Source: Tieghemiomyces parasiticus
Lineage: Eukaryota; Kickxellomycota; Dimargaritomycetes; Dimargaritales; Dimargaritaceae
Reading direction: 5' to 3'
DNA length: 47,301 nt
NCBI GenBank assembly: GCA_027575765.1
Contig: JANBPT010000291.1
Coordinates: forward strand, 1-47,301
Part shown: piece after piece, positions 12,443-24,144 of the stretch
Layout: every line of letters starts with the position of its first letter
Position numbering within the stretch: the first letter of the stretch is position 1
The notes under the pieces: generated by a model
The model's input: only the letters and a program-made list of their open reading frames with translations
What the model was told of the DNA's origin: nothing
Database searches by the model: none
Position numbers and translations under genes: made by a program

Positions 12443-15400
12443 ATGAAGGACCCGCCTTGTCGCATCACCGACTTCTTTTGCGCACCAGGACGGACTGGCC
12501 CAACTCGCACAGCTGGACCGTCCCCCGTTAACGTCGAACGGGCACGACGGAAGCCGCCAACCTCGTCCTCCCCTGCCGCGAAACGGTCCCGGCGGGAGAC
12601 CGCGGCTCCGCCTGCCGCCTGCGATGGGGTCGTCTACCTCGGCGAATTCCTTTGCATTGGCTACCTGACAACCTGCCGTGGGGCCAACCTCCAAGCCGGG
12701 GACCCTCTGGATATTTCCCGAACCTACGTACCAACCCCGCCGGCCCGATCGAGGGGTCCCCGCTCCAACATTCCTCCGCCTGCCATCTCGGAGTCGGGCC
12801 TGGGCGCTGCCTTAACGGCCTACACACAACGCACCCGCAACACCATCGTACGGTTCGGCCGTGGCCCTCAGGAACTAGGTCGACTGCGCCAGGACAGTGC
12901 GAACGTTGTGGCCCCGCTGCTGGACCTCGGCCTGCTAGAATTGACGGCTGCCGTGGTTTATGTGGCCCGCCCGGCAACCCCGCAACTGGGCGACGAGGTG
13001 GTCATGCGAGCCCAGGCCTACCTACCCCGTGCCGCCTTCGATAACCCGACCTACGTGGCTTGGCAGTGCGGATTTGATCCTGTAGTGGCCGAAACCTGGG
13101 ACGATCCGATCGCTACTGAGCTTCGCGAGCGCGTGCAGCTTGACGCCCAGACGGCCCTCCACGCCCTGTTTGCGCGGTGCGGCCTCACTGCCCACACTGA
13201 CCGCCCTGTCGTGCCTGACGTGATTGATCTGGATAGCAGTAACGACGGCGGAAGCCAGGGCGAGACGGGCCACGTCCCTGAGCAAGATCCCGCATCTACT
13301 GACGATCAGCCATCGGTCCAGCTGGACGCGCTCTTCACTCCGGCCGCCGCCGGGGCGGGGGTGTTGGATCTACCAGAGCACCCCGCCCCGCCGACACTCG
13401 CCTATACTCTCCATCCGTACCAGTGCCAGGCACTGGGCTGGATGCTGGCCCGGGAACGGCCTGCTACACCCTCGTCGGTGAAGTGTGCGGGGGTCTTACC
13501 CGGAGAAGACCTAGCCCTGATGGACCCAGCCTGGCTTCGGTTCGTACTACCTTCCGACATCGGTCGGCAAGCCGACGACCCCGACCGTTTCTATTTCCAC
13601 CCGCACACTGGGCAGTTGGCACTGCGGTTTCCGCGGGTCGGCCGCTGTCATGCCGGTGGAATTCTCGCCGACGGTAAGTCACGACCCCTCCTCTCCCCCC
13701 TTTTTTCTTGCGAGGTGCGACGAGCAGCGGGAGAAAGGCCTGGTCATGGCCCGGAGATGGGTTCCTTCCGCCACTGGATGTTTTTATATCCGTCCACGGC
13801 GTACCCTATCGAGGTCGTTACTTGATGGATAGTTTCGCTCGGGACTAACGGACTCACTCGCCGAATTCGTCCTCACCTGGCATTTCCTACCGCCTTCCTT
13901 GAGACAGAAATGGGCCTGGGTAAGACCATTGAGATGCTTGCCCTCCTTCACGCCGACGCCGCGTCGGATCCTGAGCCCTCGCTGGACCCGGATCGAAGCC
14001 CCACCTCGGCCACGTTGGTAGTCTGTCCGCTGTCGCTGCTGAGCCAGTGGCAGGATGAGGCCCGCCAGTCGAGTCGGCCGGGCACCGTACGAGTTCACCT
14101 GCACTATGGCCCCGGCCGTGACCTGACCGCCCTGGCTGCTCCCGCCTCGGAGCCCGTGACGGTGGTGGTCACGTCTTACCACACACTACTGGCCGACTAT
14201 ACGGCCTTCACGACCGGGACCACCCGGACTTCCCTATTCAATTATCACTTCCGCCGGGTCATCCTCGACGAAGCGCACACCATCAAGGCCCGTCACACCC
14301 AGTCGTTCAAGGCCTGCTACGCGTTGAGTACCACCCGACGCTGGGCGGTAACGGGCACGCCTTACATCAACGGCCTCGGCGACCTCTTCTCCCTGTTGCA
14401 CTTCCTCCGCGCTGAGCCATACGGGCGCGCCATGGCCTGGCGTACCATCAGCGATCCCATTACCCGGTTAGAACAGGCCCGCGTTCTACGCCCCGCCCCA
14501 GACCTTACACCGCTGCGCGCGGCCGCTGACCAGGCCTACACCCGTCTCCGCGGGATTCTGCAGCAGACGCTGCTGCGCCGTACAAAGAACCTCACTCTGC
14601 CGTCTGGGCTGCCGCTGGTCACGCTGCCGCCACTCCGACAGGCCGTGGTAACCTTGGACTTTACAACGAGCGAGCGGGCTCTGTACGAAGCTGTGCGCAC
14701 TGATTCGCAGCGTCGGTTCAGGCTCCTCGTCGCGACTGGAGCGGTCTGGCGGAAGTACATGCACGTGTTCCAGCTCCTGAACCGACTGCGACTGGGCTGC
14801 TGCCACCCGCAGATGCTGATAGATAACCTCAGTCGCGCTGCGGCCATTGTAGACGACCCAGATCCGACTGACCTGCCCTGCGTGCCGCGCCTGAGGACCC
14901 CAGACCCCTCACCCGACCCAGAGCCCGCCCCTGAGGTCCGTGTCCAGCCCACCATCCAGCTCACTACAGAGTGCCCCGTCTGCCTGGAGACGCTTACTTA
15001 CCCGACGGAGGCAATCGATCTGGGATCTGAGCAACTCCCCACTATCCTGCTTCCCTGCCACCACGCCCTCTGTGGCGGCTGCTGGGCGGCCTATGCGGAC
15101 CAGCTATCTCCGAAGGCCCGCTCCACTACGTAAGTATCCCTGCGGGTTTCCACGCCCCCCCCCACCGTCATCTGCCCACCACCGTCCTCCTTACCCCCTT
15201 GGAATGGAGGGGTCGTTATTAATTGCACTGCGCCCCCAAGCCTTGTCTCTCACCGCTACTATGGCTCACCTACTTACCTCTTCCGCTTTTTCACTTCGAC
15301 CCCGCATCATCGTGTGGTTACCAGGTGTCCGCTCTGCCGGCACGGACCTATCACTCCCGAGTCCGTGCGTCGCGTAGTACGAGCCGATCCGGTGCAGGGT

Positions 15401-16138
15401 ACAAGTTCTGAATTTGCGCTGGTACTTACCCACTTGGACGTTGATGAACTGGACTCAGACGCGGTTTCTGACCGCCCCGTCAGCATCTTCACGGGCGTGC
15501 GGGCAGTCATTTCACCTCACCGGGCGGTCGAGGAACCCTGTCTAACCCGGGGTTTCGTGGCTGGGCTCGACTTGTCCACCTCGGCTAAGGTCCATCACCT
15601 CCTCGAGCTGCTGACCACCCCTAAGGAAGCCGACCCCCGTCGTAAAACGGTGGTATTCTCGCAGTACACCTCTTTTCTGACGATTGTGAGTACCGAGCTG
15701 GACCGACATGGTCTGGCCCATGGTCGGCTGGACGGCACTATGACCCACGGCCAGCGCGAACTGGCCTTGCGGCGCTTCCGCACCGACGTAGACTGCACGG
15801 TCCTACTGCTTAGTCTGCGGGCTGGTGGCACAGGGCTGAACCTGACGTGCGCCAGCCGCGTCTTCCTCCTGGATCCATGGTGGAACACGGCCATTGAAGC
15901 CCAGGCCGTGGATCGCGTTCACCGCCTGGGCCAACAGCGACCGGTGGACGTAGTACGTTTCATTGTGCGAGACACGATCGAAGAGCGGATGCGCGATATC
16001 CAGCAGTCTAAACATCGCTTGCTGGGCGAGGCTCTGGGGGCCCCTGAAGCAGCCGACCCCGACGTCCCGACCGGTACGGATGAGCCAGCGCAGCAGCACC
16101 AGCGGCGCATGGAGGAACTGCGCCACCTATTCGGTTAG
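12443..16138 (+). CDS. RAD5: Rad5-type SNF2 helicase / RING ubiquitin ligase
   Basis: Three exons (12443-13673, 13908-15129, 15325-16138; introns 234 and 195 bp) give 1088 residues. Rad5/HLTF proteins polyubiquitinate PCNA with Ubc13-Mms2 and remodel stalled forks in error-free damage tolerance. Features in order: a PCNA-box-like RITDFF near the N-terminus (7-12), basic AKRSRRE (46-52), a HIRAN domain (about 60-195), Walker A ADEMGLGKT (409-417, split by intron 1), DEAH (531-534), a C3HC4 RING inserted between the helicase lobes (C766, C769, C794, H796, C799, C802, C819, C822, split by intron 2), helicase motif V AGGTGLNL (984-991) and motif VI with VHRLGQ (about 1010-1021). HIRAN plus an internal RING identifies Rad5 rather than Rad16 or a plain Snf2 remodeller. 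Length matches yeast Rad5 (1169). Phases agree at both joins. Confidence 0.93.
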
Positions 16139-16353
16139 CCGAAAGCTACAGGGACCCGAACATGTAATGTACTAGGCTTGACAATTGGCGGTCCCGGATC
16201 ATGTCTAAGCGTCGGCTGCAATACGGGGGTGGTTAGCCTGACTTTGCCTTCCTTCACCATGATTTGTCGCTTGTGACTACTTAAAACGCCAGACCATCAG
16301 AATATGGTAGACGTCCCTCCTTATTAGTTTAGGACTGGACATGACTATGTACC

Positions 16354-16359
16354 AATAAA
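16354..16359 (+). terminator. Polyadenylation signal of RAD5
   Basis: Canonical AATAAA about 215 bp after the RAD5 stop codon, with no other plus-strand gene between. Confidence 0.45.
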
Positions 16360-17100
16360 TGTAGCACCCCACTGATCGTACGGAGGTGTGGCCCAGCCGT
16401 GGTTGCACTTTTCGTTACATCATCTCCTTTTTCTTGGCCTTACTCACCTGGTGTTCAAGTGGGGGGGGGGGTCGCCCACAGCAGCAACCAGAGGTCGCAC
16501 CACCAAGGCGCACCTATTACACCATTCCCTTCCTTATCTAGATACTACATACATGATTGTAGCTGGAAGTCTATCCCTGAACAATGGTAACCCTTGCCTT
16601 AACTACCTTCCATACGTTACCACACTTGTCAACTGACACCAGTCGCCTAAACATACCAACTAAGCCTTTCACTTTGGCTCCTGCCAAACCGCCACCCTTT
16701 TTTCCTTTGCACGCCAATGAACTGGCAAGATCTCCGAACTAATCCAAGTCCTCACACCATATAAAGGTGCCAAGCAGTTGGTGCCAATAGGTATCATCAG
16801 GACCACTCACATGTATAACATTTATCTATTCTGACTGGTAGGTGTTGGTGCCCAAACCAGTGACGGCCAATCCTCCACCACCTCGACGAGGTCTCACATT
16901 AGACCAGGAACCACCCTTCCACACTACACCCATCACGACCAAGACCATTCAAACAACCCCTAGCGCACAAGCATCGGCTATATAAGCCAACATTATCCTT
17001 ATTATCATGATCTTTATCTTATTCTTGCGTACTTTCGATTGAACTCCAATGAAACAGGACCCACCGGGGTCTGGATAACCACAGTAAGTTAAACCATAAT

Positions 17101-18360
17101 GAGTTAGCTAGTAGTAGGGAGATAAATCATGTTTATTGGGTTCCTATTTGGGGCCTTCTATAGGGTCTCAGCCTGTGGTTTGGCCTTGTTGGTGTGTGCC
17201 AGTGTAGAAAGTCATACAATTGTAAAGTATGGAAATATAGTAAGTTGTTTACAAGGGTTGGTCTGGGAGGTTGAGATGAGTTGGGTGATGGTGGTAATTT
17301 TCCCGTTGATTGCATGAGCAGTGGTTCTGGTGTGTGGTGGTGTTGTGGATGGCAGCTGCCTGGTGCTAAGGTAAGGTCGTCTTTAAGGGACCACACTCAA
17401 CAAAAAAACAAGAGAAAAAAATAGGATAATAAGGGTGGTTTGCAAGGCCAACTGGCCCTATATTGAACAGCTGTCATCAGTCAATAAAGGTGGTGTCCCC
17501 ACAAGGGGAGCACGGACCCATCAGTTTGCCATTACCACACCTCAGAGGGGAGGCAGTGGCCAATACCCCTATATAATAGGGGAATAGTGATGTTGAGGGT
17601 GAGCTAGGGTTCCATGCCCATCACCTCTTCATTGTGGCTATTGGGAGGGTATTTACCTATTGTAACCACAGTGTGGGGAAAATTACTCTGAGCTGGGAAA
17701 ATCAAATAGGCTGGCAAAACCACCCAACCCCATGGCAGAGGAGCAAGCTGAAGTGGACCCCCCTCTGCCAGATGTGGACTTCCCCAACCCTACAGATAGC
17801 AATGAGCAGCCAGACAATACCAATGAAAGACAAGTATAACTGGGACACCCCACTGCCACCAAAGTGAAAAGATTGTGCATGAGATAAATCCTAATTTTAT
17901 TACCTATTTTCCTAGCTCACATTTCTTCCTGCAAATGGCGCCCTCTGCCCCGCTGGGTTACACCATGGCTTTCCCATGGTTGGAACAATTGTCCTTGCCA
18001 GGCCAGTGATCCTCACTCTCTTGGGTGCTGGGACTGGCTGGTGGTTGCATTAGCATATATAGTAAACTTTTGCCAGCATTGAAAGTAGATTCCTCACTAA
18101 TAGACCCAAGTCATCTATTCCCACTTAAATTTGCTCCCCACCCACTGGACCTTTTGTTATATCATCTCCGCCTGGAAAACCATCCTTGTGGACTTGCTTG
18201 CACGCCCCTTGTTGGTTGGTTTCAGAAGATTCTACTCCGGGACTTCCCTCTCATCCCCACAGGTCAACAGTTGTAGTGCAACTGGAAAGTGTTGCCACCT
18301 GCCACGTCAATCATGATGGTGACTGTACATTTTGAGGAAGCACATGCAGCCTGCAAAACT
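17101..18360. other. CpG-depleted segment, probable decayed mobile or foreign DNA
   Basis: By hand count only 9 CpG dinucleotides occur in these 1260 bp. Composition near 48% GC would predict about 70. In the central 480 bp (17401-17880) there is 1 CpG against 23 GpC. TG and CA steps look enriched, as after deamination of methylated CpG. Flanks and genes on both sides are CpG-rich. An inverted repeat CCCCTAT-ATA-ATAGGGG sits at 17566-17582. No transposase, polymerase or terminal repeats were recognised, so its origin (methylated transposon relic, other insertion) is unproven. Confidence 0.55.
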
Positions 18361-18955
18361 AATGCAAGCACACCTGCTGTACCTAGACTCAATCCGAACC
18401 CCGCGGGAAACATTTACTACCTCCCAAGCAAAGAATGGTCCTAAGGTTGAACAGCAACAGGTAGTTCAATTCCGGCGTCCCTCAACCCAAGGAGTAAAGT
18501 CCGATTTAGAAGAGAGTACGCATAATGTGCATAGTACGCTCCTACTCATTCGTAACTGTAGCGGGCTACTTTTGTCAATTATCTTTTTGTTTATACGAGA
18601 GAATGTCCCACCCGCAGGTGACTACCAGAGACCATTGTTACCTGCAAGCAGATGAGGCCAACAGAGCCTATTAGGGTGAGTTAATCTTCAAGCTGGAACC
18701 GATGACCACCGCGCTCGGGAAGAATCATAAAGAATCATAATGCGCAGTGTGAACCACTACCAATGCCGAGGGTAAACCCAAGAGCAAAGGTAGCAGTTCA
18801 GTGACGGTGATACTTGTTGCCTATATAGATGCATCTGGGGTGGTAAGCGGGGTATGACTATATAGTTCCTAAATCTACCACCCACTTGGCTTGTGGGATA
18901 CCCTCCCCCCGACTCTAACCACCACACTATATACCACCCCCTTTTACGTATCTGA

Positions 18956-20146
<1,191 letters not shown>

Positions 20147-20616
20147 ACTCTCAGTAGAACGATGGCTGGCCGACGGGGCCTGGTAGTAGATTGTCGCCAC
20201 TGCGTTCTCGCTTCACCCCTAGTCGAAAATTAATTGATTAGTTACCGATCAAGTATGTTCAATGGGGCCACCATAGATCCATTGGTACAAATCTTTTACA
20301 AACCTGAGAACCCTGTAGCCGCTTCGGAAAAGATGGTGCTTTCGAAAGGAGAGGGTGAAGTTTAATAGTGATGGAGGGGGGATCGGCCCTAAGCCACGCC
20401 AGAGGAAGAGGGGGGGTGCGGCTGGTGGACACGGCCAGCCACCGTAGGGAATTAAGATGGCAGGGGACGGTGGTCCCCAACAGAAGCGGGTGAAGGCCAA
20501 CCAAAGTCATCGGTTGGTCAAACAAAATAAAGTAAAAAAAGAACAAAGGATGTGGTAATATACAGCCAGTACATACGACGTCAGGGGGGAGGGCAGACCG
20601 GCAACGAAACAGAGGG
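20147..20616. other. Convergent spacer between thymidylate synthase and CYK3
   Basis: 470 bp of 3' flanks. An AATAAA at 20526-20531 on the plus strand could end the thymidylate synthase transcript, though it lies about 380 bp past its stop. No gene is seen. Confidence 0.5.
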
Positions 20617-23600
20617 TCACGTGCGGCGTGGACAGGCAAACGTCACGATGGGCAGCCAACTTTCCCATTCGGTGTGGTACACAATCTGCCACTCGCCGTA
20701 TTCCTTGATGGAGTGCCGGAGAATGTAACTCTGGTCGAGGGGCTGGTACACGAATTTGGCCCGCAACTGGCTGGGTGCGAGGAGCTGTAACTTCATGTGC
20801 CGCCGGTCTGGGTTAACCGCCAGGACGTGAAACTCCTCAACCTGGCCGTACGACAATTCATAGCGGACGGGCGCCTTGAGGTAAAACTCGTGCGGGGTGA
20901 GGTGGAGCCGGGCGAAAGGGCGGGCGCTGTCGAGGCCCTGGTGGTGCAGGGTAAGTGCGAAGGCAAGGGGGAACGTGTGACGGGTCAGCAGGGTGGTGGA
21001 GGTGGCCGGGGTCGGCGGTGCCACGGAGGGGACTTGGCTGGAGCCGCTGACGGTACGGAGCTTAGTTGGCGCGGGAATCTTAACTACAACCGGGGTGTGC
21101 GGCAGTCGGGGTTTGGCGACCGATCGAGCCGGGTCGACACTGGCGAGATGGTTGAGGGCGGCCGCGCGGTCACCGGCGTACACCTTGAGCACGCCATTCA
21201 GGTCGTTCCCGCGCATCCGCACCATGATTTTACATAGCCGGCGGTCACGATGGGTGAGGCACTGTGTAAACCCGGCGAACCGGCTGACCACGCGGCCCTG
21301 TTTGTCAGGGATTTCCACTTCCGCGTAGGCGGCCGACCCCGGGGCCAGCTTGAGGATGAGCATGAAGACATCATCGTTGTGCAGCTCGACCTGCGCGCCG
21401 GCGAAGTTTTGGATGCGTACCCGCTGGCGAAAGTAGCCGCCACGAAGGTAGGGTAGCGCCCAAAAGTTCGGCAGGGTCAGCGGGGGCTGCAGGAATTGGT
21501 GGTCCGGGTGGACTGGAAAGTGGGTGCACACGAGGTGCTCAGGGCGCGTCAAAAAATAAAAATCGTCAAGCGGTACAGCGTCGCGGTCGGCGCTGTCGCG
21601 GTCCAGTTGGCTCTTGAAGAAGGCCAACGCCGCGGCCCCGCAGTCCACGAAGCGGTACTCGCCGCTCTCCAGGCGCAAAACGTTCCAGCTCTGGTTGGGG
21701 CCCGGGTAGTCGTGGCCAGTATAGCGGTCGAGGGGTCCACGTACGTAGCCGCTGACCAGCGGGGCGTCCACGTCGATGGCGCCCGCCATGGCCCGAAAGA
21801 GGTTGGCGAACCCCTCCTGGCGGCAACGACGCCGTTGCAACACGGCCGGGGCTCCGTCGGCGTCGGGGGTGAGCGAACGAGAAGGGTCATCTCCCGAGGC
21901 CGGCACCGTATGGTCCCAGGTTACGTTGACCACGATCCACACGAAGATGGCCCGCAGTTTCTCGAGGTTTGTTGCGAAGGGGCGAGTCAGGTACTTATCG
22001 CTCAGAAGCTCCGGGGTCAAGTTGGTACTAGTATATCGTACGTGGCGGGCGTAGCGGTCCACTTTGCCAAAATCGTAGCGCTCTAGGTCCAAAGCACGGT
22101 CTCCCAGGTCGACCGCGGGGCGGAGGCTGGCCGCGATCTCGAGGCAGGTCCGGGAGCCGGCGGATGCCACCGAAGGCGGAAGCGTTGGGGCGAGCGGAGG
22201 CGACATTGGGGTATCACGGCAGGCCTCGTCCGATTGTGACTGAAATTCGGCGGGAGAGGGGTGCCTTGGAAGGGACGAGTCGGTGCGGGGAAACCAGCTG
22301 GCATCATCCGTTGGAGAGGGCGTCCGGGTCAGGGCCGAGACGGCCTCCCGGTGCGGAGCCGGGGCAGGTACGTACGGCACGTTGAAGCTGTCCTCGAAGG
22401 AGGATTCCGACACGGGGGCAATCAGGGATATGTCAAAGATGCTTGGTGACGGGGCCTCCGAGGCCTGCAGAGAGCCTTCGGTGCTGGCGAGCAGTGGGGG
22501 CGGTGGTGAAGGATTCCAGGCGGCCGCCGAAGCAGGCGGGCCAGGTACGGGTGGCAGCGGCTTCAGACGACTCTGGCGACCGGGCAGAATGGACGGGGTC
22601 GGGGTGGGCGTGGGCACGGCCCGTGCCTCGATTGGAGGGGTATCGCCGGGCTTGACGGGTTCCACCGGGTCGGGATTCTTGACGCGGAGCACGCTGCTGC
22701 GCACGGGCGGGACGGGGGTGGAGGCGCGGAATGACATGCCGGTCAGACTAGGCCGGTAGTCGAGGTCGTGATCGAACACCGAGACCGCGTCGGAAGGTCG
22801 GTCGGCCGGAATGGGGGAGGGGGCAAACTGGTAAGGGGTGGGGCCAGGGTGGTGGAATTCCTGGGAGAAGAAGGACAATCCGTCGTCGTCGGCGGCGGCA
22901 AGGGCGGAGCGAAATGTGCCGTGCCACAAAGACTGGTCAGGAGGCAGAGGGGTAGAGGTGACCGCAGCATCCCGGGTGGCGGACTGGGGCTGGGGTGTCA
23001 AGGACGGGATGGCCGAGGGAGCAGTCAGGGGGGCGGTCGATACAGTTGTCGTAATGGGAGGCTGCCAGGTGAGTGACGACGAATCATGGATCGGGGCGGT
23101 TGTCGCCGAGGCCGGTCGGGTGACGGAAGGCTGATGTGGTTCGAACGTCGGGGCCGTGTCGACCGACGCCGAACGAGGCGCCAGGTTTGGTGCCGGAAGG
23201 TGACCAGGCACAACGGCCACGGAGGCCGGTCTGGACGGGACAATAGGCTGGGAAGTGGTGAGGCCCAGGTCGACGGCTGCGGAGACCGGCCGGGACGGCT
23301 TGAATGGTCGGGCTGAGGTAGACCGCGACTCTACCACCACCGAGGCTGGCCGGGATGGCGTTGATGCCCGGAATGTGGTGGGCCGTGACTCCATCATGAC
23401 GGAGGCCGGCCGGGACTGGGAAGGGGCCGGAGCGGGCAGCGAGTGCCGGGCATGGCGGAGCGGCGTCGGGCCCACCGGACGGCGCAGGCCTGGCACCCGT
23501 CCGTGGGCCAACTGGTGGGGGACGGGGGTGGGCGTTCGCGTCGCTAGCAGCCGGTTGGGTACCGCGGGCAGCGGTCGGTTGACGGTCGATCGTTCAGTCG

Positions 23601-24144
23601 TCCACTCCCGCGGCAGCATGGACGTATCAAGCGCGGTGGGATCGCTGTCGCCCTCGGTGGACCCGGAAGCATCAGGGTCGGAGGGCGAGGAGGCCGCTTT
23701 GTGTAGGGTTGACGGGGACTGGAAGAAGGACGGGGTCAGGGCAGAGCGACCCACCTGGCTGTCCGCCTCGGCCTCGACATTGGCCAGATTCAGCAGGAGC
23801 TCTTCTAGGTTGAGCTCGGAAAGTGACGGTGGTCGCCGTAAGGAGGTGACGGTCGAGGAAGACGCGTCCGAAGCCTCGGGCGGGGGCTGGTCCCCGTGGG
23901 CCCCGGCGATCTGGCCGGCGATACGGACTAGGCACGACGGGAACCGTCCTACCCGCTCGGTATTGATGAGCGAGCCGACCCACCAATTGGGGTCGCTGCA
24001 GTCGCGTATCGAGATCAGGTCACCGCGTTCGAAGCGTAGGTCGTCGGCCTGTTCGCCCTGGAAGGTGTAGACGGCTTTGGCCACGTATTGAGTAGACCCA
24101 TCGACCGCTGGGGGAGGGCTCAGAGAGCTCTCAACCATCGACAT
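20617..24144 (-). CDS. CYK3: Cyk3-like SH3/transglutaminase-like cytokinesis protein
   Basis: A 1175-residue intronless protein. Cyk3 acts at the division site, promoting septum formation through its SH3 and transglutaminase-like (TGc/Kyphoscoliosis-type) domains. The SH3 domain spans about residues 20-76 (AVYTFQGEQADDLRFERGD, then WWVGSL). A Pro/Ser/Thr-rich linker (about 80-660) contains 20-residue repeats starting SRPASV (244-320) and several proline-rich SH3-ligand-like strings. The TGc domain is about 690-850, followed by a conserved C-terminal module to 1175. The usual catalytic Cys position (two residues before GFA) is Gln776, with a Cys at 774. The His position of the H-x-W-N motif is Gln818. 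Asp834 is kept. It is therefore probably a non-enzymatic scaffold, as proposed for other Cyk3 proteins. The SH3-linker-TGc order makes Cyk3 much likelier than another TGc family. Confidence 0.88.
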   Translation of the reverse strand: MSMVESSLSPPPAVDGSTQYVAKAVYTFQGEQADDLRFERGDLISIRDCSDPNWWVGSLINTERVGRFPSCLVRIAGQIAGAHGDQPPPEASDASSSTVTSLRRPPSLSELNLEELLLNLANVEAEADSQVGRSALTPSFFQSPSTLHKAASSPSDPDASGSTEGDSDPTALDTSMLPREWTTERSTVNRPLPAVPNRLLATRTPTPVPHQLAHGRVPGLRRPVGPTPLRHARHSLPAPAPSQSRPASVMMESRPTTFRASTPSRPASVVVESRSTSARPFKPSRPVSAAVDLGLTTSQPIVPSRPASVAVVPGHLPAPNLAPRSASVDTAPTFEPHQPSVTRPASATTAPIHDSSSLTWQPPITTTVSTAPLTAPSAIPSLTPQPQSATRDAAVTSTPLPPDQSLWHGTFRSALAAADDDGLSFFSQEFHHPGPTPYQFAPSPIPADRPSDAVSVFDHDLDYRPSLTGMSFRASTPVPPVRSSVLRVKNPDPVEPVKPGDTPPIEARAVPTPTPTPSILPGRQSRLKPLPPVPGPPASAAAWNPSPPPPLLASTEGSLQASEAPSPSIFDISLIAPVSESSFEDSFNVPYVPAPAPHREAVSALTRTPSPTDDASWFPRTDSSLPRHPSPAEFQSQSDEACRDTPMSPPLAPTLPPSVASAGSRTCLEIAASLRPAVDLGDRALDLERYDFGKVDRYARHVRYTSTNLTPELLSDKYLTRPFATNLEKLRAIFVWIVVNVTWDHTVPASGDDPSRSLTPDADGAPAVLQRRRCRQEGFANLFRAMAGAIDVDAPLVSGYVRGPLDRYTGHDYPGPNQSWNVLRLESGEYRFVDCGAAALAFFKSQLDRDSADRDAVPLDDFYFLTRPEHLVCTHFPVHPDHQFLQPPLTLPNFWALPYLRGGYFRQRVRIQNFAGAQVELHNDDVFMLILKLAPGSAAYAEVEIPDKQGRVVSRFAGFTQCLTHRDRRLCKIMVRMRGNDLNGVLKVYAGDRAAALNHLASVDPARSVAKPRLPHTPVVVKIPAPTKLRTVSGSSQVPSVAPPTPATSTTLLTRHTFPLAFALTLHHQGLDSARPFARLHLTPHEFYLKAPVRYELSYGQVEEFHVLAVNPDRRHMKLQLLAPSQLRAKFVYQPLDQSYILRHSIKEYGEWQIVYHTEWESWLPIVTFACPRRT
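23190..23415 (-). repeat. 60-bp tandem repeat inside CYK3
   Basis: Three to four diverged 60-bp units encode 20-residue repeats that begin SRPASV/SRPVSA at residues 244, 264, 284 and 304. They lie in the disordered linker of the Cyk3 protein. Confidence 0.7.

Noticed and set aside
18450..18480. tRNA B-box-like GTTCAATTCC
   Set aside because: No T-arm pairing and no matching acceptor, D or anticodon stems around it; no tRNA gene is supported anywhere in the window.
23255..24070. A 271-codon plus-strand ORF antisense to CYK3
   Set aside because: Shadow of the Pro/Ser-rich linker and SH3 region on the other strand; composition is Arg/Gly/Val-rich with no domain.
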